Source: Porodaedalea pini (lineage: Eukaryota; Basidiomycota; Agaricomycetes; Hymenochaetales; Hymenochaetaceae). Taken from it: a DNA stretch of 64,000 nt. Under the pieces are notes generated by a model, which made no database searches, was not told where the DNA came from, and was given only the letters and a program-made list of their open reading frames with translations. The DNA is taken from positions 124,001 to 188,000 of the forward strand of contig NBAY01000056.1 in assembly GCA_002794775.1 (NCBI GenBank), in the 5' to 3' direction. Positions within the stretch are counted from its first letter, which is position 1. Each line of letters opens with the position of its first letter. The translations under genes and the position numbers were made by a program. Shown here one piece after another: positions 43,463 to 57,257 of the stretch.

Positions 43463-45701
43463 ATGGACAACGGAATGTTGACCAGAGCAAAAGCATCTCT
43501 TCACAAGACAAAGTCTCTTCGTTCCCTTGTCAATCCCAAGGACCCCACCAAGTGTGAGGAGTGTAAACAGGATCTCCCCTATCACAGTCGCCAGTGTGTT
43601 AGCGGGTCCGCCAAGTTATGTGCCGTTTGTGGTCGCGACAAGACCTACAACCACAACGACTCCGTCTGCCATCAAGTACAAGTGAATCGCGCGAATTGGT
43701 CACCCGATGTCGAGGCGGACGAACACGCCGCCAAGCTCCGTAAACAAGGGGACCTTCCCCCTACCCCAGACATCGAGTCGCAGAACACGCTTAAACGGTC
43801 GAACTCCGAGGAGGAACATCAATCCATACCCCCCCCCCCCCGCATTGACAATGACGCTATGGACGACGATGACCTGTACATCCAGGACGCTCAGAACAGT
43901 CAAGCCCCTCAGGTTGACCAGGATATGGTCCCTATCGATGAACAATATGATCCGGAAATTGCCGAGAACGTCAACCGTTCTTTCGCGGACCTTACTAAGG
44001 AAACCATCAGTACGATAAACACGCTCATTTCGCAACCCACATGGTCTTCCGAGAAGCCCTGGTACGACGACCCTAATCGGGCCGGATCAATTCTTGCCAA
44101 CATTGGCTCTAACCTGGTATCCTGGATTAACAAGTCCAACACTTTGGATGATCAGACATCGCTCCAGAACTCGGCTAACGAGAGTCTGGAAGCCTTTCAT
44201 TCTACCTTTCGCATCCACTCACCATCGTTTAAGCATGTTTTTGAAAACATCTATGTTAACAGTCAAACCATTTGCAATCAGGAAATCACAGACACTATGC
44301 ATGCTATGTCCAGATCCATTCAGCACCTCTCCGCCATTGTTTCTTCCATCTCCGAAAAAACTAACAAAATTGAAAAACAGCTTTCTGATGCTCCGGCTTC
44401 TTCAGTCCAATGTTCGGCTCCTGTGAATACTAATTTAACTAAACAGAATAAAATCCTACCTGACCCAATTGGTGTTCGTTTCGTACACGACCCCAAATTC
44501 CCTCCTCCAGGCCCTATTGCTAAACAGCGCATTCAGACCCCGAAAAACGGAAAATCAGAATATGCAGCTGCCATCGCTAAAACTCGCATTCCGGGTTCCG
44601 GCTACCATATGACTACAGAGGGTACCATCATCGCACCGGATGGTTATGCTCACTCAGCTCACAACGCTCCTCGTGGTTCACAGACCACAATTTATCATCC
44701 AGCCGTCGAATCGGTCGGAGTCGACCAGGAAGGCTTTACCATGGTTTCGTATGCCAAGGTCGCCCAAAAGAAACCCAAAACAGTCCCTACCAAAGTCACT
44801 CAAATCACGGAACAGAACCCTCAAGGGGAAGTCTCAACCGTCCCAATTAACCGGTCTAACGGATCGGTGAATACACATGTTCGTAACGTTCGCCATATCT
44901 TTTTCTCACTCCCAGGCGATCTTGCCGTTCGCCCTTCTACCATCTTGGTTAAAAACACAGTACGTGCGGGCCTTAAAGGCAACCCGCTTTTCAAACATCT
45001 CATAATTCTCAACGTGGAATACACGTCTAACAGCAATCTCCTAATTGCTTTCACTAACATTCGCTCTGATTTTGACACACAATACAGCACCCTTGTCACT
45101 CAGCTCAACTGCATCATCAACATCTCCGGGGCGAGGGCATTCACCCCTTCACCTCAATTCAAAATGGTCATCCCCGGCGTTCCTGTATTCAACAAGGACA
45201 CCAATCTCATTTATTCGGAGAAGGATCTAATCGACGAAATCTCCGCGCTCCCACAATTCGAGGGTTACGAGTTCATGTTCCCGCCCCGTTTTATGTCCTC
45301 CATTGAATGCCTCAACCAACGAGACTACTGCAATGTCTCAGTTGTCCTCAAGGACGACTCTCGTCTCTGTTTTGACCATTTTTTCCTTCATAACAATAGA
45401 TCCGTCCCAGTGTTTGGCATCATCCACCAACTTGAGGAGATGAAAGCCCACCCTACCATCAACCAATGCGACAACTGTCATCGCTTGGGACACGCTGCTT
45501 CAAAATGTCATTCAGTAGCATGCTGCGCGATCTGCTCTGAGCCCCATCAGACTGCCGTACATGTCGCGAAAATGCGCTCCATGCACGGCATCCAACAATC
45601 TCCAATGCGAACACTTCGCCCATTGCATTAACTGCCAGGGCAATCACAGTGCCAGGTCATTGGAGTGTCCAGCTCGCCGCAACTACAGGTCTCCCTTTTA
45701 A
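43463..45701 (+). pseudogene. LINE ORF1, Gag-like RNA-binding protein with zinc knuckles
   Basis: Long frame from ATG 43463, with an N-terminal Cys-rich motif (CEECKQDLPYHSRQC, CAVCGRDKTYNHNDSVCH), Pro-rich and coiled middle, and C-terminal CDNCHRLGHAASKC (CX2CX4HX4C). At an A-run (45569-45572) the frame shifts: one A fewer would continue with CAPCTASNNLQCEHFAHCIN and end SPF, stop 45699-45701, six nt before ORF2. A run of 13 C residues (43829-43841) is another weak point. The protein would package LINE RNA. Confidence 0.75.
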
Positions 45702-45707
45702 ATTCTT

Positions 45708-48700
45708 ATGACTGACACAATCAGTGTTTTTTCTCTTAACATCCGCAATTCCGAACCCACTTTTGACTATCTCTTACGTTCCTTTTCATCTACTAATTAT
45801 ACCCTGGATATCATTTGCTTTCAGGAAATTCCAGTCATTTCATCTACGATCCCTTCTAAAACATCTCCTTCCGGTTCTCGAGTTTTTCAAATTCGCAATT
45901 CCAATCCTTATACAATCTTCCGCCCATCCCCTTCATCTAAGTCATGTGTTTGTACCTTGGTACACCCGCGAATCATCCACCGGGTCTCACTTTATGACTC
46001 CGACCCCCCGTCTCCTAACATTTGCGTAATCTCCATTTCTCGGGATGACGCATCCCCTCTTTTACTATGGAACATTTACAGCTCCCCCTCCCTTCATGAA
46101 TTCGAAAACCCCTTTCCCTTATGCCGTTTCCCCTCTAACATTTTCACTGGGGATTTTAACAGACATTGCGACTTATGGTCGTTTTCGGCCCAATCACACG
46201 AATTTTCGAAGTTGACTGCCCTCGTTGACTGGATCAATGACAGAGGCCTAACTGTTTGTAACCCTTCTGATCAGTACACTTATTTTAACCGTTCTAATAA
46301 CACCAAAACCATCATTGACCTCGTCCTCGCTTCTGAGGACTTCGCTCCTTACCTTTTGGATCATATTTCTGTTTCAAATAACTCTTTGGACATTTCATCG
46401 GACCACCGTCCCCTTCTTTTTTCCTTCCATTTGGACCTAATCCCATCCTCTACAAAGCCAGCCCTTCGTTCTATCCGATCCCAGGACTTACCCGCGTTCA
46501 TCGCAGAATTTTGCGATTCTAACAAATTCTCCTTTTCATTATCAGACATTCATACACCCGAGGCGCTGGACGACCTCCTTTTCGCGTTCCAGGATTCCCT
46601 TTCCAATTTCGCTACACTCTTTATCAACAAACGAAAACCACGTTCATATTTCGGCCCCAATACTTGGTGGTCCGAAGCATGTTCAAGACTGTACCGCTGT
46701 GGAGATCCCGATGCCGCTGGCCTCGGAATCGGCTCTATTAGGTTCGACTCGACTCAGGACAGTCTAACAAGTATCCCCAACGCATTTCAGGACAGTTTCA
46801 GTGTTTGGCAGTATTAACTCGACGCATACAGCTTGGTTCTGCACCGGTGAGCCACCAAAGTCCGTTTTGGGTCACATCTGGTATTGTTCCGAGCCTCCCA
46901 AAGCTTAATTACTCATGTTCTCGAGTTACGGCTCCGAGTTCTGGCTATTTGGTGTTGTTTGGCTAGAGCCTCCGGTCTGTCTTTGTGTCCTTTGTACGCC
47001 GCTCAGAGGCTCAACCCTCTGTTGGTTATTTAAACACTCATGTAAATGTCTCAAAAAAAAGGAAGTTTAGTTCCCCCGAGTCAGTCCCAGTCTTTAGTTC
47101 TCGTCTCCGTCACCGTTCAGTGTCGTTCCGTCCGTTCCGTCTCGAGTCCCGTTTTCGGCCAAATCTTGCTTTCGCTATATCGCCCTCAGTTCTTATCCGT
47201 TTCCCGAGCTCTCTTCAGATTCTTAATCTCGTCGAAAATCGCTTTCGAACACTGTCTTTTCTTGCACGATTCCGAGCCCGCGTCGTAGAGCTACGAAAAT
47301 AGCTTTTGGTTCCGGGAGTTCCGTGCGTTCCGCCAGCCGCAACCAGTGCAACTGCTATATCTCCGTCAATTCTGCATCGCGTCTCGAGGTCTTTTCAGAT
47401 TCAGAATCGTCTCGACGAATAGTATCGATTCCTGTCTTCACTGGCAAGTTTCCGAGCCCGGGTTGTCAAGATCGTAGTTGCTCTTTGTTCTCCGACCGCA
47501 TTTAGGCACGTTTTGCCGGTCGTCCTTTGTACTCGCGTCCTTGAGTCAACACCTAGCCCCGAGTATTCTATTACACTTCCCCACACTTCCTGACACTATC
47601 CCCTCCATCAGACATGTTAGAGTGAACCCCCAGTGGCCGAACTCAACCAGGTCCGAGTCTGCCAGTAGACCGTACCGTCACCTTTCACCGCGAGCACTGT
47701 CGAAACCCTCATCCAGAATCTCATAAACGCCTCGACATCGAGATTACCCGTGCTAAAAACGCCTTTTTCGGCGCTCGTCTTCAGCAATCCGATGCCTGAT
47801 CTATATGGTGCAACCAATATCTCGGTACCGCTCGCCGTCGCTCCACCATCGGTGCTCTGCATATGGCTAACAGATCACTCACCCTTTCGGAAGGCGATAA
47901 AGTGACTCTTTTTCACGAGACGTTTTTTCCCCCATTATCGTCTAATCCAGAGGTTATCCCACTCCCAGCCCTCTGCGACTTCCCACCCTTGACTATGAGC
48001 AACATCCAGGATGCGATCACAGGCATCGACCAAGAAACAAGTCCTGGTAATAACCACATCTCGTACAAACACCTCTCGCTACTCATCGAACACTGTGGAC
48101 AATTTTTCGTTGACCTTTTTTCCTTATGCCTTCGGCTCGGTCATTTTCCACTATCCTTTAAAACATCCCTTGTCACCTTCATTCCGAAACCAAAGCGTTC
48201 TGACTTTTCGGTTCCACGGGCATACCGCCCCATTACCCTGGTTGACATGATTGGTAAACTTTTCGAACGTGTTCTCTTCAATTTTCTACAACCTTTTTTC
48301 GAAACTAATAACCTTCTTCCTGATGCCCAACATGGGTGCAGGAAACACCGTTCTTCCCTTATGGCTTGCTATGAACTTCTTTCTACTATTCTATCCCAAC
48401 CATTCATTACCAACTCCCGCGATTCTAATCGTCTTTTCCGTCGACATTGTTACCTCATCACGTCCATCCTTACCGTGGACATTCAAGGTTTCTTCGATAA
48501 CATTTCACATAATCGCCTTCTCCAGAAACTTATCCTCTCCAACGTCCATCCGAACATTATTCGTGTCCTGTCGGCCTGGCTCAGGAACAGGCCTATTTCG
48601 CTCCATTTTAACGACTTTTTCTCTCCCCCTTTTATCAAACCCAACAGAGGCGTTCCTCAAGGGTCTCCTTTATCCCCCCTTATTTCAGTCTTTGCTGCCG

Positions 48701-50526
48701 CGGACATTATTTTAGCTTATAACTCTCGTTTTGGTCCTGATCGTCCTTTGCTCGCATACATGGATGATCACCTTCTTTATTCACGTTCTCTCAGCATTCG
48801 GACTAATCTAACTCGCCTCCGCAATCAGTTTCACTTTTTATCCCTTCAGTTCCAGAGTCTCAGCCTTTCTATCGACCCTGACGCCATTGAACTCCTTCAC
48901 ATTCTCCCAAATCACCGTGCCGCTTTCATTACCTTTCGCTCTTTTCTTCAAGGCTCTCCTTCTTCTTCTGACGCATCCCTGTCCTTACCCAACAATTGTG
49001 TTATTCCCCCTTCCCTCCATTTAACCTGGCTAGGAATTATTCTTTCTTACGATCTTTCCCCTAACCTTCATTTCACATCCCGGGCAAATAAAGCCCTTTC
49101 TACCATTCACCAGTGCTCCTTCTTGTTTCATCATGCAAACGGCGCATATTTCCAATATGCCAGACAGTTATATTTTGGTTTGATTCATTCAGTGGCCACC
49201 TATGGTGCTGTCCTTTTTCCTGACTCTAGTCTTATTTCTACCATCCTTCAACCAACTCAGAATCGTTTTTTTCAGTGCATTTTCCACAAAAACATTACTT
49301 CTACTATTGCAGAATCTTTCTTATCATGTCCACCACTTCACCTTTTCATTCGTTCCCTTTCTTAATGCTTCTTATTATCATACTTCTCCTACTCAAACCA
49401 CAAACCTACTCGACACCAATATTTAATGTCATCTCTTCTTCCTGATGTACAAATTCCGAAATCTTTTCCCTTTCCTACGTTCACTCAAATTCATTCTCAT
49501 CTTATTATGACTCCAATTCCCTCTCCAGCCCAACGCACTCACGCCATTCGCGATTTCAACTCTTTCTTTTTACATCCTCCCCCATATCAATATTTCATCT
49601 TTACAGACGGCTCCATCATACCGCAGGCTGACAGCTCTAGCACAGGTGGCCACGGATTCGTTATCATGCACGATCACAAAGAACTCGCTGTCTTTTCTTC
49701 AGCAGCGCACTCTCGCTCGAACATCTTGTTTGAGGAGCAGGAAACGCTCATCGCAGCCATGCATTGTATCTCTCGCCTATTGGCGAAATGCTTCACCCCT
49801 ATCCACATTCACATCATTACGGACTCGCTCAATTGCATCGAGCTCATCTTTTCTAACGACACTCGACACACGGAATTCATTATAACATTCCGCCGTCTTT
49901 GTGGCATCTTTCTTGCCCTCCACCACGAGGCTTCACATATTACCATCCAATGGCTCCCTTCTCATAGGGGAGTATTGGGCAATTCCAAAGCCGACAAACT
50001 CGCAAAAGACGCCACTACTAAACCGGATCGCGAAATGATACCAGATTCTTTACCTAATCTGAATGCTCAAGTACAGCTCGACCTCCTTTGAGACTGGAAA
50101 AGCGACATCGTCAATCTTCGTGGACACCATTCAATTCTCGAACCGTCCTCATTCATCCTTAATCCAACGCGATCCTTACGTCCATTCCTGAAGCTTTCTC
50201 CAAGGAAAAAGATACATCGCTCAGTTCTTTCTCGTGCTGCCAGCTTAATGCTGAACGTGCTTGACCTGCATAATCGAAACCTCGAACCCCGGTGCCCAGA
50301 CCCAGCATGCTCTAAACATGATGTCCGTCATATTCTTAATCTTTGTCCTTTCTTTTCCCTTGTTCGAAAAGGCCTTTTTCACCAACGCTCTCTCCCATTA
50401 ACGTTTACCAAATGGTTTCGTCCAAACAATTTTCTTCTACTTCTCAAATTCGCATATTTCTCTTTCCGACGTCCTCCCGACAGTATGCCCCTGCTATCTG
50501 AATTACCACCCTCATTTGACCTCTAG
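45708..50526 (+). pseudogene. LINE ORF2: endonuclease, reverse transcriptase, RNase H
   Basis: Endonuclease (45708-46697): SLNIRNSEP, ICFQEIP, FTGDFNRHCDLW, IIDLVLASEDF, SSDHRPLLF. After the 990-bp insertion the frame resumes at 47692 (EHCRNPHPESHKRLDIEITR). RT: SPGNNHISYKHLS, RAYRPITLVDMIGKLFERVL, LTVDIQGFFDNISH, RGVPQGSPLSPL and LAYMDDHLLY (catalytic YxDD). RNase H: FIFTDGSIIP, EEQETLIAAMH, ITDSLNCIEL, NSKADKLAKDA. Terminal CPDPACSKHDVRHILNLC. In-frame stops: TGA near 47797, TAA 49363-49365, TGA 50089-50091. Catalytic residues of RT and RNase H remain, but the protein cannot be made whole. Confidence 0.85.
46698..47687. mobile_element. LTR-like insertion (about 990 bp) inside LINE ORF2
   Basis: Starts TGTGGAGATCCC and ends CACCTTTCA. 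ACCGC precedes it (46693-46697) and occurs again at 47687-47691, so the duplication is 4 or 5 bp depending on which copy owns the A. Removing it joins SRLYR to EHCRNPHPES in one frame. The interior is pyrimidine-rich, repetitive (cgttccgtccgttccgtctcg) and without a coding frame. Most likely a solo LTR. Confidence 0.7.
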
Positions 50527-50640
50527 CCACCCTATATTTTCTACCTTTTAACGATCAGTACAAAATTTTCCACATTCAGTTCATCATACTTCTCGCGCAC
50601 TACGTAGTATGTCTTGTTTGTTTTCTTTCCGTAGCGGTTG

Positions 50641-51189
50641 GGCGATTGCTAGTAGTAGATAGCAGATTATAAAACAGAGCACACGTGACGCAGACATAAG
50701 CAACAAGATGCTAGGATCGTAGGGAGTCTCGTTTGACCTGGTGAGCACCTGAGGCGGACGGATAGCGTACGTATGCTCGTAAACTAGGTTTTTGTACTGT
50801 AAAAAAATTGTGCACGAAATGATAAGAAAAGAGGGTGAAAACAGAAGCAGAACCGGCTTCTATCAAATCAAAACCAGCTGGCTCAATCGAGCTCGTTATT
50901 CCGACAAGGGCTAACGCTGCCGCCGCGGTGCATAGAGGGAAATGCCTGTTCAGTGAAGACGATCGACATTCAAGCTTCAACAGGCTCGACTAATCTAAAC
51001 ACATATATGTGTGCACTTCGCCCCCCGGCGGCGGCAAGCTTTCGTGAGATTATCCTAATGTTGCATTTAGAAACACTTGCTTTGGATGAAACAGTTACAA
51101 ACTTGGATTGCTAGTAGTACATTGTTATCCTTTCTATAGCCAGTTCTTTACATTTGCACTTTCAGCAACGTCCTCTCTGCTCGTGAGAG
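50641..51189. other. Intergenic between LINE and TPI gene
   Basis: Includes the TPI 3' UTR. No gene recognised. Confidence 0.4.
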
Positions 51190-52236
<1,047 letters not shown>

Positions 52237-52452
52237 CTTGGTGTATTGAGCGTTCAGACGTTGTGTGCAGATGGTGGCGAGCGTTGGGAGCAATCGATGT
52301 CGACAGACCATTGACCAGTACTTGTGCGGCCGTATGCGTGTTCGGGCTCTGCCGGAATAGTCGGACGCGGCGTGCTCACGCTAAACGCGCAGGATGACCG
52401 GAACCAACTCTATGCTCTAGCTTGCAACGAACAGCGTCAGCCAATACTTCCA
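52237..52452. promoter_or_regulatory. Shared divergent promoter of TPI1 and ATG12
   Basis: 216 bp between opposite start codons. No TATA box is obvious, so a bidirectional promoter is inferred from the layout alone. Confidence 0.45.
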
Positions 52453-53071
52453 ATGCAGTCAGCGCTCTCGGCGCCCTCATCACCCGACCCGCACACAGGC
52501 CGGCGGGGCACAGTACCTGGGCTGGACGCGCTCGCAGCAGGGATGACAAGGGAGCCCTCCTCGGGCGCAGGGCCGAGCGCAGAAGCACTGAGTGCGCTAG
52601 AGACATACAAGGCGCGCGACACATCGAAGGTCGTCGTGCGCTTCAAGGCGGTCGGGAACGCGCCCATCATGAAGCAGAACTTTTACAAGATTACCGCAAG
52701 CAATCGATTCCAAACTGTGATACAATTCCTGAGGAAGGAGCTTGGGTGGAAAAGCGGGGATGCGTTGGTGAGCCGCAACTGCTGCATTTCGATGGATGAA
52801 GAGGAGGCTGACTGACTGGTTGATATGGCTAGTTCACATATATCAATCTCGCGTTCTCACCAGCACCTGATGATACTGTGTCCAATCTCTTCAAAGTGAG
52901 CCTCGTAACTGCTACTACTACACTGCGCCCATCTTGACTGGCTGTTGGCTTGGATAGTCTTTCCAAACCGATGGCCACTTAATAGTGAATTACAGGTGCG
53001 CCTTGTCTTCAATCTAGCACTTCCTCGTTCTGACCACTATTCCTATCAGTACCACGGCGGCCTGGGGCTGA
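52453..53071 (+). CDS. ATG12: Ubiquitin-like autophagy protein ATG12
   Basis: Exons 52453-52767, 52833-52895, 52958-52995, 53050-53071; 145 residues. The disordered N-terminus is followed by the ubiquitin fold: [77 protein letters not shown]. The C-terminal TAAWG ends in the glycine that is joined to ATG5. The ATG12-ATG5 conjugate promotes ATG8 lipidation during autophagosome formation. Four exons with consistent phases; the length is typical of fungal ATG12. Confidence 0.95.
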
Positions 53072-53330
53072 TAGCCTCGAATCTCAATTTTTTTACTTAG
53101 AGGTATTGGGATCTCGCCTTGCCTTTGTCGTCTGGCTTCGATTCGATATCATGTACATGTATTTTTGCACAGACACGCGTATTAATTCATCAAGATCCAA
53201 AGCACTTATCATGCTACGTATACTATAGGCGTACGTTCTATGTTGCTATATGCAAAAGGCTCGACCAGCTTGACTGCAGCAATTGTCAGTTGTAATTTGT
53301 AGATCCACCAAAGGGAGAATGTCAACAAAC
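53072..53330. other. Convergent 3' spacer of ATG12 and AIM32-like gene
   Basis: 259 bp, presumably 3' UTRs; nothing else recognised. Confidence 0.5.
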
Positions 53331-54494
53331 TCATTCAGTCCCAGTAGTAGAACACATCTGGAACAACCGCACTTGCTCTTCCTTCTTCAATCCCATACGT
53401 CCTCGCCAGATCGTTTCGTCGAGAATCAAGGGCGCGCTCAATGCTCGCTCGTCGGTATTTTCTCTCTGGTTTTCTGTTTTATTGTGGAGGATCTGCAGTC
53501 TTGAAGAGATGGCATCGAGCACGAGCGGCGCGTGATCAGGAGTGAGTTGGCCTAGCCTGGAATGCATGGATGTAAACATGAAACGTCGGGGCTGAAAGAT
53601 GAGAGGAAGACATACCAATCGCCGAAGGGGAAAGCTAGGAGATTCGCTGCATATCTAGGAACATGAAAGGGGAGGCGGAACAGTCGTCAGTCAGTCGAAC
53701 GATTACATGAATAGAAGATAACATTGAGAAAGGGAAAGTAAGAGGTGTACTTACTTATGTCCCCCAACATGGGCGACCTCGCCCACTCTGATCTTCTTCC
53801 ATACGCCGTCTGCACCGACCCGAGAGCGACGCGCATCCAGATCGGCTCGCAAAGCAGCTACGAACGCACTGCCCCCATCTCCACACCGACAGTCCCGAGA
53901 GCCGTGCGTACACACGAAGAGAAAAACTCCATGTTTTTCGACCCATGCGTCGGAGGCATGCAATGGGGAATCAAAAACCAAGTTGACACTGGAGGTGGTC
54001 ACGATGCCATTTCGAACGCCAGTCTGAAGGCCCAAGTTCGAAGTGAAAGTTAAGAAAGGGTATTGCTCTTCCTTTTCTCCTTCACCCTCTCTGCTTTCCT
54101 CGATAGCTCTTGAGACTCCTTCCTCCCCGTCTTCCCCACCTTCCCACCAGAAATTGACCAGTCCTCCGCTCCGGACCGCGTGACGCGCCAGCTCACGTCC
54201 GAGCGGTGAAAATGTCTCGTCGAGCTTCGGCGGGTAGGTCGAAGGAGGCATGGGGTGTCGTAGGAGGGTATACGAGGTGTGATAGGGCGCTGTGCCGACC
54301 ACGCTTTGTGCCTTGTCTGTCTCGTTCGTGTCGGACTTTGCTGACCCGGCTCGCTTTGACGCTTCAATTGCCTGGCTCCAGAACCTATTGATCGGTGCCA
54401 TCGAGAAGTATCGAGACGCAGTGCACGGTGTTGAGTGTATACGACCCAGTGGTCGGAATACGCATAAATTGAATGAAGCCATTGTAGAGTGCAT
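53331..54494 (-). CDS. AIM32-like sucrase/ferredoxin-like (thioredoxin-fold Fe-S) protein
   Basis: Exons 54494-53755, 53654-53616, 53556-53331. The N-terminus resembles a mitochondrial presequence (FRPLGRIHSTPCTASRYFSM). Later: PYHTSYTLLRHPMPPSTYPP, FLFVCTHGSRDCRCGDGGSA (Cys pair of the Fe-S or thiol centre), VGEVAHVGGHKYAANLLAFP, FGDW, ending TTGTE. The HVGGHKYA-N motif with the C-T-H-G-x-R-D box defines the Apd1/Aim32 family; yeast Aim32 is mitochondrial and linked to redox quality control. Intron phases agree. The first ATG (54492-54494) is used; MAPINRFW is an alternative start. Confidence 0.85.
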
Positions 54495-54779
54495 GGTAGA
54501 CCAAACGAGAAGAGGAAGAGGAAGAGAAAGAGAAAGAGAAAGGGCGATATTAACTAGTCTGTGTGGACATGATAGATTTTATAGGCTGCGTCGTCGAGCT
54601 GAAGAGCCGGCATGTCAATGTAGGGATTAGTACCGTGCCGAGTCGACGCGTCTGTTTCATCACGAAAAAGTCGCGTCGCCTGTATAGCCTTGTATACCTT
54701 GTAAGGTAATAAAAGTCTGTTAGTCAGCTTGTCATGTGCCAAAATGTCTTCGAGTCGGATACAAGCTCGTTACAAGAGT

Positions 54780-55150
54780 TTTGGTGCAATACAAGGCATA
54801 TACAAGACAGATAGATAATTACAAAAAATATACTATACTTTTATCATTTTGTATTCTGATTATATGCCCTCTGAAAGTCTGATGTCTGAGCTGTAATGTA
54901 TTTATTCTACTGATTATGCCTGACAATGGAGCCGGAAGGCTCTTCACCAGTTTATATGTTGGGTGTCAGCATGTCAGTCAGTATATCATATTCTTATTAG
55001 CCTTCACATAGGATACAAGATAAATACAAGTCAGATAGATGCTTACAGGAAATGCACACTTATTTTTCTTGTATTATATGCCACTTATATGTCCTTCCAA
55101 AATCTAATGTCTAAACTGTAGTGCATTAATCATAGTGTTTTTGTCTGATC
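54780..55150. repeat. Two diverged direct copies of about 165 bp
   Basis: 54780-54945 and 54985-55150 share tacaag-x-cagatagat, ttatatgcc, tctgatgtctgagctgtaat/tctaatgtctaaactgtagt and a final gtctga/gcctga. They lie in the left subterminal region of the proposed transposon. Confidence 0.65.
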
Positions 55151-55849
55151 ATCCACTCATTTCAGATATCAGCTCTTCAATCACTGTCCAAGATTTGCTT
55201 TGTTTTCAGGTGAGATGCACACACGGTGGGAATTCAAACCCACTTGCCCCTTTCGGGCCGCCAATCCAGCACTAAAACTTGAGAGCCGAAAGGCTGAAAA
55301 GCGGATGATGAGACGAGACAGTAGTATAATATAGAGAAAATGCTTCGCAAGGGCTCGAGCACATGGAATAATAGAAGTAACAAGAGTCGAGTCAATGAAG
55401 TAAAGAGAAGGAAAAAAGAGATCTACGGAAGATACGAGCCGAATTACAAAATCGAGGAGAGAAAAGGAAGAGGAGACCGTGTATGGTGAATGGACAAGTC
55501 GCGCCGCACAAATGGATGGATGAATGAGATACTTGGGTGTACGGTTGGAGGGAAGGGTGTAAGAGACACATGTATTGCTAGGAAATTTAGAAAAGAGGAG
55601 AGAAGAGAGTACAAGGTGGAAGGCGCGCCGAAGCCGTACCGACAAGAGCGAAGGCCTCTGCGATCGCGAGCAAGCGCCCGACAACAAGCGAAGAAAGGCC
55701 CTCAAGCTCCGCACAGTCCAACTCAGCGTAGCCCAGACCAGTAGTCCGCACCCATATCCTACGCATCTAAATCCATAAGTCGCGAAAGTCGTTGCATCAG
55801 CCTATACATGACCACCGAGCCCGAGCCCAAGCCCGAGATCAACAGTCGT
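55151..55849. other. Non-coding stretch downstream of the cyclin pseudogene
   Basis: A 177-codon open frame on the minus strand (55181-55714) is low in any recognisable pattern and probably fortuitous. A T-arm-like piece near 55225 is discussed under rejected items. Confidence 0.4.
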
Positions 55850-57225
55850 GAGGCTATCCAGCATGGACCACTTCTGAGTACTCTATTTGCCATGCCTGCC
55901 TTCGTCTGCGCACGGCCAAATTCCGAACTTGTGCCTGCATCCGACAAGGTGGACTCGGAAAGTGCATCGCGTTGCGCATTGCAGAAACCGGAGACGATCC
56001 AAATGCGATTGTACCATCGCTTTTCGTGTGTTGCATACTGCGCGAGTTCTCTTCCTGCGGCAGCGTTGAACTCTTGCCGACCGAGAGACGCCACCCAAAC
56101 GCATCGCCGAATGCACGTTCGCAGTGTCCAACCTCTCGCAGTGGGAGACTGGAGAGCTTTACCCATGCACGATTCGAACAGCATCGATCCTGTAAGATTT
56201 TTGATGCTAGAATGAGCGCGGCGAGGAAGATGCGCCGCGGGCAGAGGAGCGGCAAGGGAAGAGGTGACAGCGGCGTGAGCTGTTTTGCCGGAATCTTGCG
56301 ACGCTTGTCGTTAGACTGCCTTTGAGTCTGCATCTACTGAGTTAATGGAAGCGAAGCGCCCATCTGGAGGACTGTCGGCACACACGATGCGTCGAAAGGG
56401 TCCTTTGATATCAATTCCGTCGGAAGGCCGCAGAGGTTGGACGTGTCCAAAGAGGTATTCGCCTTCGACGAGGCAGACGCCTCGTCTTCCTTCACGATCC
56501 TCTTATCCAACTCCGGCTCGCCTCTCACTCCCGTGCCGAGCCTCTCTTGCTCCACGAGCTCTGGCACCTTCCCTCGCACCGCCTTGATGTAGCAGAGCGC
56601 CGACTGCAGGACGCTGCATGTTGTGCGTGAACGGTGGAGGACCTGTACAAATGTTTCGATCGGAACGAGATCCTTCTTGGACACGACGGTTGCGGCATTG
56701 CTGCCGAAATTCTCGGCGAGAAAGGCAGATGGGAAAACGACTGACGTTGTTGTTGAAGCGTGTGGTGGGTCGGATGGGGCAGGGGGAAGAGGCGAGGAAA
56801 GCGTGATGGGTGAATAGGGCGAGGAAGTTGAACCAATTGATGTTTTAGTGGTTGGCGTTGAGAGACGGCGGCTGTTTCGTCACCGTCGTGATATCTGTTT
56901 GAGTTGAAAAGACGACTGGGATGTTCTCGGGGTGCCAAATATCGGTCAGGCTTTTCACAGCTTGATCTAGAGTTGAGCACGTCAGTTAGGGAAACAGGAC
57001 AAAACCAATTTATCTATTGACTTTGCGTGCGCGCCTCGGAAGGTTGCCGACAATTAGAATGCTTGACTTGCCGACCAAGGAAGCCACGTAGTTTGCTTTT
57101 GCTGGGTGCGTCTTCGGGATTTGAGGTTGTTTCAACGGTTGAGGCGCCGCTTGCTGCAGCGCCGAGAGTGGGTGCGGGGATTGGGAGAAGGTAGAGGCAG
57201 TACTAACAGGAGAGATGGAGTACAC
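55850..57225 (-). pseudogene. PCL-type (Pho85) cyclin pseudogene
   Basis: N-terminus SISPVSTASTFSQSPHPLSA, KTHPAKANYVASLV, intron (donor GCAAGT where the cargo copy has GTGAGT), VKSLTDIWHPENIPVVFSTQ, a frame break near 56865, LPPAP-rich stretch, SKKDLVPIETFVQVLHRSRT, TTCSVLQSALCYIKAVRGK, and cyclin box LLCPRRIFLAALILASKILQ, REVGHCERAFGDAFGWRLSV. In agaricomycete PCL cyclins these pieces form one protein that partners the Pho85 kinase. The frame break is also present in the copies inside the giant hAT element, so all descend from an already broken ancestor or share an intron I cannot resolve. DNA identity with 27760-29103 looks above 90%. Confidence 0.65.
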
Positions 57226-57257
57226 GGATGCAGCTGTTTGATTAAATAAGTGGATTC

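Larger units (their letters stand above)
43400..50640 (+). mobile_element. Tad-type LINE (non-LTR retrotransposon), disrupted
   Basis: Order: zinc-knuckle ORF1, apurinic-like endonuclease, reverse transcriptase, RNase H and a terminal Cys/His motif. This is the architecture of the fungal Tad1 group. Disruptions: frameshift in ORF1, LTR-like insertion of about 990 bp, and in-frame stops in ORF2. Neither end could be fixed and no poly-A tail or target duplication was found, so limits are approximate. Confidence 0.8.

Noticed and set aside
55210..55330. tRNA gene on the minus strand near 55225 (T-arm-like GTGGGTTTGAATTCCCAC)
   Set aside because: The loop is 8 nt instead of 7, no acceptor-stem partner for the 3' flank is found upstream, and no convincing anticodon arm could be folded.
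55181..55714. 177-codon minus-strand frame as a gene
   Set aside because: Composition is Ser/Leu-rich without motifs. The opposite strand is a purine-rich tract that would yield such a frame by chance.
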